A stretch of DNA of 64,000 nucleotides from assembly GCA_036271875.1 (NCBI GenBank), contig DATAZU010000005.1, forward strand, positions 158,488-222,487. The letters are read 5' to 3'. Within the stretch, counting starts at the first letter, position 1. Every line of letters starts with the position of its first letter. Below are positions 38,911 through 46,719 of this stretch, one piece after another. The notes beneath the pieces were generated by a model. It ran no database searches, had not been told where the DNA came from, and was given only the letters and a program-made list of their open reading frames with translations. The position numbers and the translations under genes were made by a program. The DNA is from Galbitalea sp036271875 (lineage in GTDB: Bacteria > Actinomycetota > Actinomycetes > Actinomycetales > Microbacteriaceae).

Positions 38911-40101
38911 CTAGAAGCCGAGTTCGCGGCTGATAACCATCAGCTGCACCTCGGTCGTGCCTTCGCCCACCGAGAGGATGCGCGAGTCGCGGAAGTGACG
39001 GGCAACGGGATTCTCATTGAGAAAACCATATCCTCCGAAGATCTGGCAGGCGTCCTTTGCGTTGTCGATCGCTGCCTCGCTGCAGATCAGCTTGGCGAGG
39101 CTCGCCTCCATCTTGAACGGGACGCCGGCATCGATGCGGCGGGCGGCGTCATAGCAGGCGAGCCGCGCCGCGTGGACGCGGGCCTGCATCCGGGCGATCA
39201 TGAAGGAGATGTGCTGGTTGTCGCCGATCGGGTGACCGAAGACGTTGCGCGTCTTGGCGTAGCGGATGGCCTCCTCAAGGCATCCCTGCGCGGCGCCCGT
39301 GCAGAGCGCCGCGAACGCGACCCGGCCCTCATCCAGTGCCTGCAGGAAGTCCGCGAATCCACGGCCGCGCTCGCCCAGCAGGTTCGCCTCGGGCACGCGG
39401 ACGTTCTTGAACTCGAGCGGGTGGGTGTCCGAGGTGTGCCAGCCGACCTTGTCGTAGCTGGGCAGCGCAGTAAAGCCGGGGGTTCCGCTCGGCACGATGA
39501 TGGCGCTCAGTTCCTTGCGGATCGAGCCGTCGGCGCGCGTCTGTTCACCCGTGACAGCCGTGACCGTGACGACACTCGTGATCTTCGAACCCGAGTTCGT
39601 GATGAACTGCTTGGTGCCATTGATGACCCACTCGCCGTTCTCGAGAACGGCGCCCGTCTTCGTGCCTCCGGCATCGGATCCGGCATCCGCCTCGGTCAGA
39701 CCGAAACCGGCGAGGGCGCGGCCCTGGATGAGATCGGGCAGCCAGCGCAGCTTCTGCTCCTCGGTCCCGTGACGGTAGATCGGGATGATGCCGAGCCCAA
39801 CGCCCGCCTCGAGCGTCACACCGATCGACTGGTCGACGCGACTCAGCTGCTCGATGGCGAGGCAGAACTGGAAGTAGTTCTTGCCCGCTCCGCCGTACTC
39901 CTTGGGGAACGGGAGTCCGAAGAGGCCCATCTGGCCCATCTGCGCGATGATTCCGTACGGCAACTCGCGCTTGGTGTCGTATTCGTATGCTGCCGGTGCA
40001 ACGACGGTGTCGGCAAAGTCGCGAACGCGATCGATGAGGCGCTGTTCCTCGTCGCTGAGGCCGTAACCGCTAACGGCCGCTGTGGGTGCTGTGATGGTCA
40101 T
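38911..40101 (-). CDS. Acyl-CoA dehydrogenase (isovaleryl-CoA dehydrogenase-like, FadE19 type)
   Basis: 396 residues; ATG 40101 has AAGGAG upstream and overlaps the carboxylase alpha stop. ACAD blocks: GYGLSDEEQRLIDRVRDFAD, GLPFPKEYGGAG, AGFGLTEADAGSDAGGTKT (FAD/substrate loop), WHTSDTHPLEF, YAKTRNVFGHPIGDNQHISFMIARM, QIFGGYGFL and the C-terminal SVGEGTTEVQ. Cytoplasmic flavoenzyme passing electrons to ETF. With the neighbouring carboxylase, hydratase, lyase and BCKDH genes it most likely oxidises isovaleryl-CoA (or 2-methylbutyryl/isobutyryl-CoA); the exact substrate is inferred from context. Confidence 0.93.
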   Translation of the reverse strand: MTITAPTAAVSGYGLSDEEQRLIDRVRDFADTVVAPAAYEYDTKRELPYGIIAQMGQMGLFGLPFPKEYGGAGKNYFQFCLAIEQLSRVDQSIGVTLEAGVGLGIIPIYRHGTEEQKLRWLPDLIQGRALAGFGLTEADAGSDAGGTKTGAVLENGEWVINGTKQFITNSGSKITSVVTVTAVTGEQTRADGSIRKELSAIIVPSGTPGFTALPSYDKVGWHTSDTHPLEFKNVRVPEANLLGERGRGFADFLQALDEGRVAFAALCTGAAQGCLEEAIRYAKTRNVFGHPIGDNQHISFMIARMQARVHAARLACYDAARRIDAGVPFKMEASLAKLICSEAAIDNAKDACQIFGGYGFLNENPVARHFRDSRILSVGEGTTEVQLMVISRELGF

Positions 40102-42002
40102 GCTGCTGCTCCTTTGTGAGGGCTTATTGTTGCGACGACCTGGTCGGTTGCGACCTGATCGCCCTGAACAACGTCGATGGTGACGACGCCGGCTACTGAA
40201 GCGAGCAGTTTGTGCTCCATCTTCATGGCTTCGATGGTGACGAGAACCTGGCCCGCCTCGACCTCGTCACCGGACTTGCGCTCGATCGCGATGACCGTGC
40301 CGGGCATGGGCGTGCGAATGTTCGGGTCGGCCTCGCCCGGCGCGCGGGTGAGCGTCAGGCGGTGCGCGGCGAACTGCTGTTCGCGAGTGAGAAAGTCGAG
40401 CTCGAAAATTGCGGTCGGGGTTGCGACCCAGGTAATGGTTCCGCGGTCGAGCGTGATCGCGTCGGAGGACACTACCTCGTCGCCGACCTGGACATCGGCC
40501 TCGTGCCCGTGGCCATCGATGACGCGGAAACGGGTGGCGCGGTGGGCGCCGATGCGCCACCCGCGAGCGTCGTGCCAGGCCGAACCGTCGGCCGCGGGAG
40601 CGCGTGTGGCGGCGACAGCCTCAAGGAGCTCGTTCGACGGTTGTTCGAATTCGATCGTGCCAAGGAATCTCTCGATGAGTCCGGTATCGAGCTTGCCCGC
40701 GCGAACATCCGGGTCAGCGACGAGCTTCTGGAGAAATTCGCGGTTGGTGCGAACCCCCAGCACCACGGTTTCTGCAATGGCGTCATCCAGCCGACGGAGC
40801 GCCTGTTCGCGGTCGGCGGCACTCGCGATGATTTTCGCGAGCATCGGGTCGTAGTCGGTCCCAACGACAAGACCATCGATAAGTGCACTGTCAACCCGGA
40901 TGCCCGCTCCGGTAGCCTCCCGCAGGTAACCGACCGTGCCAGCGGCCGGCAGGAACCCGCGCTCGGGATCTTCCGAGTACAGTCGCACCTCGACGGCATG
41001 GCCGGTGAGCGCGATGTTCTGCTGCGCGAGGTCGAGTGCTTCCCCCGCGGCGATCCGTAGCTGCTGTTCGACGAGGTCGATGCCCGTGACCGCTTCGGTA
41101 ACCGGATGCTCAACCTGCAGCCGCGTGTTCATCTCCATGAAGAAGAACTCGTCCGGTTTCGCATCCGAAACGAGGAACTCGATGGTACCGGCGCCGACAT
41201 AATCAACACTCCTGGCGACCTCGCACGCCGCTTCTCCCATGCGGTCGCGCTGCGTGGAGTCAAGCAGCGGTGACGGCGCCTCCTCGACGACCTTCTGGTG
41301 ACGACGCTGCAACGAGCACTCGCGCTCCCCCAGGTGCACGACGTTTCCGTGCCTGTCGGCGAGTACCTGCACCTCGATGTGTCGCGGCCGATCGACATAT
41401 CGCTCGAGCAGGAGGGCGTCGTTGCCGAATGCGGACTGTGCGACCCGCCGCGCGGTGACCAGCGCGCCCGCGAGGTCGGATGCCTTCTCGACGACGGTCA
41501 TGCCCTTGCCGCCGCCGCCCGCGCTCGGCTTGATGAGCAGTGGGTAGCCGACACCCTTCGCGGCAGCCGCGAGCTCGGCATCCGACATCCCGGCTTCACC
41601 CGCACCGGGAATTATTGGCACGCCCCGCGCGGCCACGTGCGCCTTCGCCCGGATCTTGTCGCCCATGACATCGATCGCGGCGACACCCGGACCGACGAAC
41701 ACGACTCCGGCCTCGGCACACGCGCGGGCGAAGTCGGCATTCTCGGACAGGAATCCGTAGCCAGGATGGATGGCCGTGGCGCCCGTCTGCCGTGCGGCCA
41801 CGATGATTGCCTCGGCGCTGAGGTAGCTCTGCGCGGCGGGCGCTGGCCCGATACGGACGGCGACGTCTGCCAACCGCACGTGCCTCGCGCCGGCATCCGA
41901 GTCGCTGTAGACCGCAATCGAGCGGATGCCGAGGTCGCGCAGGGTGCGGATGATCCGGCACGCGATTTCGCCACGGTTGGCCACGAGGACTGATTCGAAC
42001 AT
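40098..42002 (-). CDS. accA1: Acyl-CoA (methylcrotonyl-CoA-type) carboxylase alpha subunit: biotin carboxylase + BCCP
   Basis: 634 residues. ATG 42002 is used (AGGATG inside the end of the upstream gene); the open frame above lacks similarity. Biotin carboxylase domain: FESVLVANRGEIACRIIRT, HPGYGFLSENADFA, ATP-grasp loop KPSAGGGGKGMTVV and EMNTRLQVEHPVTE. A middle BT-like linker follows. The C-terminal BCCP has the biotinyl Lys in IEAMKMEH (~residue 598). It forms a complex with the beta subunit encoded upstream. By synteny with M. tuberculosis accA1/accD1 (a methylcrotonyl-CoA carboxylase) it should act in leucine degradation; substrate by inference. Confidence 0.93.
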   Translation of the reverse strand: MFESVLVANRGEIACRIIRTLRDLGIRSIAVYSDSDAGARHVRLADVAVRIGPAPAAQSYLSAEAIIVAARQTGATAIHPGYGFLSENADFARACAEAGVVFVGPGVAAIDVMGDKIRAKAHVAARGVPIIPGAGEAGMSDAELAAAAKGVGYPLLIKPSAGGGGKGMTVVEKASDLAGALVTARRVAQSAFGNDALLLERYVDRPRHIEVQVLADRHGNVVHLGERECSLQRRHQKVVEEAPSPLLDSTQRDRMGEAACEVARSVDYVGAGTIEFLVSDAKPDEFFFMEMNTRLQVEHPVTEAVTGIDLVEQQLRIAAGEALDLAQQNIALTGHAVEVRLYSEDPERGFLPAAGTVGYLREATGAGIRVDSALIDGLVVGTDYDPMLAKIIASAADREQALRRLDDAIAETVVLGVRTNREFLQKLVADPDVRAGKLDTGLIERFLGTIEFEQPSNELLEAVAATRAPAADGSAWHDARGWRIGAHRATRFRVIDGHGHEADVQVGDEVVSSDAITLDRGTITWVATPTAIFELDFLTREQQFAAHRLTLTRAPGEADPNIRTPMPGTVIAIERKSGDEVEAGQVLVTIEAMKMEHKLLASVAGVVTIDVVQGDQVATDQVVATISPHKGAAA

Positions 42003-42007
42003 CCGCG

Positions 42008-43615
42008 TCACATCCTGAAGAGCCCGAAGGCGGGCTCGGGTAGTGGCGTTGCGGCGCATAGCTCGAGCGCTAGTCCGAGAATGGTGCGGGTGTCTGCCGG
42101 GTCGATGATCCCGTCATCCCACAGTCTCGCGGTCGAGTAGTACGGGCTGCCCTGTGTTTCGAACTGCTCCTCGATCGGCGCCCGGAATGCCGTCTCCTCC
42201 TCCGGGCTCCACTTGTCACCGCGCGCTTCGGCCTGCTCACGCTGGATGGTCGAGAGCACAGAGGATGCCTGCGGGCCGCCCATGACGGAGATGCGTGCCG
42301 CCGGCCACATCCACAGGAAGCGAGGGCCGTACGCCCGTCCGCACATCGAGTAGTTCCCCGCCCCGAACGACCCGCCGATCACCACGGTCAGCTTGGGGAC
42401 ACGTGTCGTCGCGACGGCCGTGACCATTTTCGCGCCGTGCTTGGCGATACCACCGGCCTCGGCATCCCTCCCGACCATGAAGCCGGAGATGTTCTGCAGG
42501 AACAGCAGCGGAATACCACGCTGGTCGCACAGCTCGATGAAGTGGGCGCCCTTCTGTGCGGACTCGCTGAACAGCACGCCGTTGTTGGCGATGATGCCGA
42601 TCGGATGCCCGTGGATGTGCGCGAAGCCGGTCACGAGCGTCGTGCCGTACTCCGGCTTGAATTCGGCAAACTCGCTCGCATCGACGAGACGCGCGATGAC
42701 CTCCCGGACGTCGTACGGGCTCTGCACATCCGTTGGGACGACTCCGTAGAGGTCAGCGGGATCGGCAACGGGCTCACGGCTGGCGACGACGTCCCAGGCC
42801 GGCTTGGCCGGTCGAGGGAGGGTCGAGACGATATCGCGCACGATCTGGAGTGCGTGCCGGTCATCCTCGGCGAGGTGATCGACAACGCCGGAAGTGCGCG
42901 CGTGCAACTCACCGCCGCCGAGCTCCTCGGCGGTGACGACCTCCCCGATCGCGGCTTTGACGAGCGGTGGTCCGCCCAGGAAGATCGTGCCCTGGCCGCG
43001 GACGATCACCGTTTCATCGCTCATGGCGGGGACGTATGCCCCACCAGCGGTACACGATCCCATTACGGAGGCGATCTGCGGGATGCGCGCAGCGGACATC
43101 CTCGCCTGGTTGTAGAAAATGCGCCCAAAGTGGTCGACGTCGGGAAATACCTCGTCCTGCATCGGCAGGTATGCACCACCCGAGTCAACGAGGTAAATGC
43201 ACGGCAGGTGGTTCTCGAGTGCAATTTGCTGTGCTCTGAGGTGCTTCTTGACCGTCATCGGGAAGTAGGTGCCGCCCTTGACCGTCGCGTCATTCGAGAT
43301 GACCAGGACCGGGCGATCGTGGACGAGGCCGACGCCCGCAACGACACCGGCACCGGGCGCTTCGTCGCCGTAGAGACCGTTGGCCGCCAGCGGTGCGATC
43401 TCGAGGAATGGACTCCCGCCATCCAGGAGTTCGTCGATTCGATCGCGCGGAAGCAGCTTGCCTCGACCGATGTGACGGTCGCGCGACTTCTGCGGGCCGC
43501 CGAGGGCCGCGGTCGCGATGCGTTGTTTCAGGTCGCGGGCGAGGGCGCGCTGCGCCTCATCGTTGGCCCGGAATGCCGGATCGTTCCGATCCGCACGAGT
43601 TCCTAGCGTCTCCAT
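42008..43615 (-). CDS. accD1: Acyl-CoA (methylcrotonyl-CoA-type) carboxylase beta (carboxyltransferase) subunit
   Basis: 535 residues. Carboxyltransferase N-domain: RIDELLDGGSPFLEIAPLAANGLY, GAGVVAGVGLVHDRPVLVISND, YLVDSGGAYLPMQDEVFPD, GSCTAGGAYVPAMSDE. C-domain: PYDVREVIARLVDASEFAEFKPEYGTTLVTGFA, IIANNGVLF, LLFLQNISGFMVG, GGSFGAGNYSMCGRAYGPRFLWMWP. The last blocks are diagnostic for MCC-type beta subunits. First gene of the leucine operon on the minus strand, divergent from the TetR gene; the inverted repeat between them is the probable control site. Confidence 0.95.
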   Translation of the reverse strand: METLGTRADRNDPAFRANDEAQRALARDLKQRIATAALGGPQKSRDRHIGRGKLLPRDRIDELLDGGSPFLEIAPLAANGLYGDEAPGAGVVAGVGLVHDRPVLVISNDATVKGGTYFPMTVKKHLRAQQIALENHLPCIYLVDSGGAYLPMQDEVFPDVDHFGRIFYNQARMSAARIPQIASVMGSCTAGGAYVPAMSDETVIVRGQGTIFLGGPPLVKAAIGEVVTAEELGGGELHARTSGVVDHLAEDDRHALQIVRDIVSTLPRPAKPAWDVVASREPVADPADLYGVVPTDVQSPYDVREVIARLVDASEFAEFKPEYGTTLVTGFAHIHGHPIGIIANNGVLFSESAQKGAHFIELCDQRGIPLLFLQNISGFMVGRDAEAGGIAKHGAKMVTAVATTRVPKLTVVIGGSFGAGNYSMCGRAYGPRFLWMWPAARISVMGGPQASSVLSTIQREQAEARGDKWSPEEETAFRAPIEEQFETQGSPYYSTARLWDDGIIDPADTRTILGLALELCAATPLPEPAFGLFRM

Positions 43616-43646
43616 CGACCTAATTCGCCGTCCTTTTGGGGCAGTT

Positions 43647-43691
43647 CAGTTAGTCGTTCCTAACTGAGATTAGGTTAGTGTACGTTAACTG
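43647..43691. promoter_or_regulatory. Inverted-repeat operator between accD1 and the TetR gene
   Basis: CAGTTA...CTAAC at 43647-43664 faces GTTAG...TAACTG at 43674-43691 (outer 6 and inner 5 positions symmetric). The repeat ends 2 nt before the TetR start codon, so TetR would cover its own transcription start and, divergently, that of the carboxylase operon. TTAGTGTACGTTAACT within it is the densest part. Confidence 0.55.
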
Positions 43692-43693
43692 GG

Positions 43694-44296
43694 ATGTCCA
43701 CATCTGCGCCAAGCGCTCCGCTGGGAACTTCCCGTGAGCGCGCGAAGGCGCAGCGCCGGTCAGCACTGCTCCACGCCGCCGCAGACCTATTCGCCGAGCG
43801 CGGCTTCGAACGCGTTTCACTCGAGGACCTCGGTGCCGCGGTCGGGATCAGCGGGCCAGCCGTGTACCGGCACTTCGCGAGTAAGCAGGCTGTACTCGCG
43901 GCGCTCCTGATCGATGTCTCGCGCGAGCTGGTTGCCGGCGCAGATGCTGTTGTTGCATCGTCGGCAGCCGACGGCGAGAAGCTGCGCGAGCTCATCGCCT
44001 TCCACGTCGAGTTCGCCCTGTCGAATGCGGATGTCATCCTGGTCCAGGATCGCGATCTCGACAGTCTTGCACCCGATGATCTCGCAACCGTTCGGTCACT
44101 GCAGCGCGGTTACATCGACGCGTGGGTCGCAGTGCTGGCGAGCATCCATCCCGATGTGGCGGTCGGCGAACTGCGCATCCGCGCCCGCGCCACCTTCGGC
44201 CTCATCAACTCGACCCCGCACAGCGCGCGCACCTCGCCGCGGGCATCCGTGCGCGCGCTCCTCGAGTCGATGGCCCTGGCTGCCCTCACGGTCTAA
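43694..44296 (+). CDS. TetR-family transcriptional regulator of the leucine-catabolism region
   Basis: 200 residues. N-terminal HTH: RSALLHAAADLFAERGFERVSLEDLGAAVGISGPAVYRHFASKQAVLAALL (residues ~18-68). The rest is the helical ligand domain of the SACE_7040/KstR2-like group (VQDRDLDSLAPDDLATVRSLQRGYIDAWVAVL). Divergent to the carboxylase operon, with a dyad between them and its own start codon almost in the dyad; a leaderless transcript is likely as no ribosome site is seen. In M. tuberculosis a TetR regulator (Rv2506) occupies the same position. The effector is probably an acyl-CoA intermediate (inference). Confidence 0.9.
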   Translation: MSTSAPSAPLGTSRERAKAQRRSALLHAAADLFAERGFERVSLEDLGAAVGISGPAVYRHFASKQAVLAALLIDVSRELVAGADAVVASSAADGEKLRELIAFHVEFALSNADVILVQDRDLDSLAPDDLATVRSLQRGYIDAWVAVLASIHPDVAVGELRIRARATFGLINSTPHSARTSPRASVRALLESMALAALTV

Positions 44297-44372
44297 AACT
44301 CCGTGAGAGGTCCCAATCGACCGTTAAACGGGTGGTTTTAAGGGTCGATTGGGACCTCTCACGGAGTTTTAG
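44293..44372. terminator. 30-bp perfect-stem bidirectional terminator, repeat-family copy 2
   Basis: The arms 44293-44322 and 44343-44372 are exact reverse complements over 30 bp; TTAAAC and GGTTTTAA inside the loop pair further. The stop codons of both convergent genes (TetR TAA 44294-44296; E2 TAA 44369-44371) are part of the palindrome. A20 bp of the arm, CGTGAGAGGTCCCAATCGAC, is the same as in the hairpin at 37.3 kb. AAAA/TTTT flanks fit termination on both strands. Confidence 0.85.
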
Positions 44373-45718
44373 ACGAGGGTGAGCGCGATCCCGGGGTTGG
44401 CGAGGATGGCTCCGACGTCGACGAGGAACTTCGCGCCCTGCTCACCATCGACGAGACGGTGGTCGAACGTGAGACTCAGCGTGAGAACATCCCGCAGCGC
44501 GATCTCTCCGCGGTACTCCCACGGGCGTCGACGAGCAACACCGAGGGCCAGAATGGCCGCCTCGCCCGGGTTCAGGATGGGGGTCCCGGCGTCGACACCA
44601 AAGACACCGACATTGGTGATCGAGAATGTTCCGCCACTGAGAGCCTTCGGCGTTGTCGCACCCGACCGGGCCGTCTCGGCGAGGTTCGCAATCGCAACCG
44701 TCAGTTCGGACAAGTTCAGCAGGTCAGCATCCGGGATGTTCGGAACCATGAGACCGCGCGGGGTCGCAACAGCGATCCCGAGGTTCACGTAGCCGAACTC
44801 AATGATCTCCTGGTTCGCCTCATCCCACTTGGAGTTGATTGTTGGATAGTCGGCGAGAGCGAGGCAGACCGCCTTGGCCGTCATAGCGAGAACGTTGATC
44901 TTCTGGCCGGTGCGTTGGCGAAGCTGCGAAACCAGGTCGACCGTGGCGGTCACGTCGATCGTGACGAACACCGTGGCCTGCGGCGAGTCAGTGATGCTGC
45001 GCACCATCGCCTCTGCGGTCGCCTTGCGCACCCCCTTGATCGGGATGCGGAGCTCGCGCGGACGCGTCCCCCGGGCTGCCTTCGACTCGTTGGCGGTGCG
45101 GGCGATCGCGGGCGCACTCTCGGATGCGGCAACGGAGGGGGTCACTGCGGATGCGGCAGCCTGTACGTCGGAGCGAGTGATGAGGCCGTCGTCGCCGGAC
45201 GGAGTCACGAAGGCGAGGTCGACACCGAGGTCGGCGGCGAACTTGCGGACCGGTGGTGTGGTTCGGGGGCGGGATGCCTGGGAAGCCGGAGCTTCTGGCT
45301 CGGAGGCCTCGATACGCGCTGGCTCCGCCTGCGCTACTCGACCACCGGTAGCGGGCTCCGCTGGCGCCGACGGGGTCCGACTGGCGGCACCGCGCCGGCG
45401 CTTGGGGCGGTTGCCCGTCTCGACCTCGGGGCCGTAGCCGACGAGAACCGAGTTGCGTTCGACGGGAGCGTCTGCCTCATCCGTGAGATCGAAGGCGACG
45501 AGTCGTGCACCGACGGCGACAACCTCTCCGGGCTCGGCGTATAGCTGCGAGATCGTGCCGGCAAACGGCGATGGCAGCTGCACGATCGCCTTCGCGGTCT
45601 CGATCTCCGCGATCGGCTGGTTCAGCTCGACCGGGTCACCAACGGCGACGTGCCAGGCGACGAGTTCCGATTCGGTGAGACCCTCACCGAGATCCGGCAT
45701 TGCAAACTCGGTGCTCAT
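44369..45718 (-). CDS. bkdC: Branched-chain 2-oxoacid dehydrogenase E2 (dihydrolipoamide acyltransferase)
   Basis: 449 residues. An N-terminal lipoyl domain with the lipoylated Lys in IAEIETAKAIVQLPSPFAG (~residue 42), a Pro/Ala linker, a peripheral subunit-binding domain (VRKFAADLGVDLAFVTPSGDDGLITRSDV, ~155-185) and a C-terminal catalytic domain ending in LTFDHRLVDGEQGAKFL, which carries the active-site DHRxxDG. The E2 core transfers branched acyl groups to CoA. Its ATG overlaps the E1beta stop by 4 nt. E3 is not encoded here and must be shared from elsewhere. Named bkdC from the mycobacterial locus. Confidence 0.94.
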   Translation of the reverse strand: MSTEFAMPDLGEGLTESELVAWHVAVGDPVELNQPIAEIETAKAIVQLPSPFAGTISQLYAEPGEVVAVGARLVAFDLTDEADAPVERNSVLVGYGPEVETGNRPKRRRGAASRTPSAPAEPATGGRVAQAEPARIEASEPEAPASQASRPRTTPPVRKFAADLGVDLAFVTPSGDDGLITRSDVQAAASAVTPSVAASESAPAIARTANESKAARGTRPRELRIPIKGVRKATAEAMVRSITDSPQATVFVTIDVTATVDLVSQLRQRTGQKINVLAMTAKAVCLALADYPTINSKWDEANQEIIEFGYVNLGIAVATPRGLMVPNIPDADLLNLSELTVAIANLAETARSGATTPKALSGGTFSITNVGVFGVDAGTPILNPGEAAILALGVARRRPWEYRGEIALRDVLTLSLTFDHRLVDGEQGAKFLVDVGAILANPGIALTLV

Positions 45719-46719
45719 CGCGCCACGAATCCGGTGAGCGAGTTCTCGCGTCCGACGGTGCGGTCAACGGCATCGAGGATGCGGTCGAGGTCCGGCACGA
45801 AGTGCTCCTCGAGCTTGGCCGGCGGATACGGCGTGTTGAATCCGGCGACCCGCTGCGGCGGCGCCTCGAGACTGTAGAAACAACGATCCGTGATGGTCGC
45901 GGCAATCTCGGCGCCGAGACCGGCAAACTGCGCCGCCTCGTGCGTGATCACCACGCGCCCGGTCTTGTTAACCGAGTCCTCGAGCGTGTCGAAGTCGATG
46001 GGCGACAGCGACCGCAGGTCGATGACCTCGATCGAGACGCCTTCTTCCGCGGCTGCCTCTGCCGCATCCAGTGCGGTTGCAACCAGCGGGCCGTACGCGA
46101 CGAGCGTGACATCCGTGCCCTCGTGGGCGACGCGCGCCTTGTCGAGCGCGAGCGGCTCGTGCTCCAGGTCGACCTCGCCCTTGGTCCAGTAGCGACGCTT
46201 CGGCTCGAAGTAGATGACCGGGTCGTCCGACGCGATCGCCCGGCGAATCATGTCGTAGGCATCCTGCGGATTCGACGGGCTGACCACGCGGAGACCCGCG
46301 GTGTGCGCGAAGTACGCCTCTGGCGACTCGGAGTGGTGCTCGACCGAGCCGATTGCGCCCCCGAATGGCACGCGAATGGTCAGGGGAACCGTCACGGTGC
46401 CGGCGGTGCGAGCGTGCAGCTTGGCGACCTGGGCGACGATCTGGTCGAACGCCGGGTAGATGAAACCGTCGAACTGGATCTCGCAGACCGCGCGATAGCC
46501 GCGAAACGCGAGTCCGATCGCCGTCCCGACGATGCCGGCTTCCGCGAGGGGACTGTCGACGACGCGGTCGGCGCCGAACTCGTGCTTCAGGCCGTCGGTC
46601 ACCCGGAAGACTCCGCCGAGGTCGCCAATGTCCTCACCCATGAGCAGCACGTGGTCGTCATCGAGGAGCGCGCGACGAAGGCCGGCGCCGATGGCTTTCG
46701 AGAGAGTGAGCTCCGTCAT
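45715..46719 (-). CDS. bkdB: Branched-chain 2-oxoacid dehydrogenase E1 beta subunit
   Basis: 334 residues from ATG 46719, which overlaps the E1alpha stop (ATGA); the longer open frame lacks similarity. E1beta features: AIGAGLRRALLDDDHVLLMGEDIGDLGGVFRVTDGL, the TPP-contacting GEDIG, SPLAEAGIVGTAIGLAFRGYRAVCEIQFDGF, GGAIGSVEHHSESPEAYFAHTAGLRVVSPSNPQDAY and PYPPAKLEEHFVPDLDRILDAVD. The HHSES block (two His near the active site) is typical of BCKDH rather than pyruvate dehydrogenase. Forms an alpha2beta2 decarboxylase with BkdA. Confidence 0.95.
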   Translation of the reverse strand: MTELTLSKAIGAGLRRALLDDDHVLLMGEDIGDLGGVFRVTDGLKHEFGADRVVDSPLAEAGIVGTAIGLAFRGYRAVCEIQFDGFIYPAFDQIVAQVAKLHARTAGTVTVPLTIRVPFGGAIGSVEHHSESPEAYFAHTAGLRVVSPSNPQDAYDMIRRAIASDDPVIYFEPKRRYWTKGEVDLEHEPLALDKARVAHEGTDVTLVAYGPLVATALDAAEAAAEEGVSIEVIDLRSLSPIDFDTLEDSVNKTGRVVITHEAAQFAGLGAEIAATITDRCFYSLEAPPQRVAGFNTPYPPAKLEEHFVPDLDRILDAVDRTVGRENSLTGFVAR

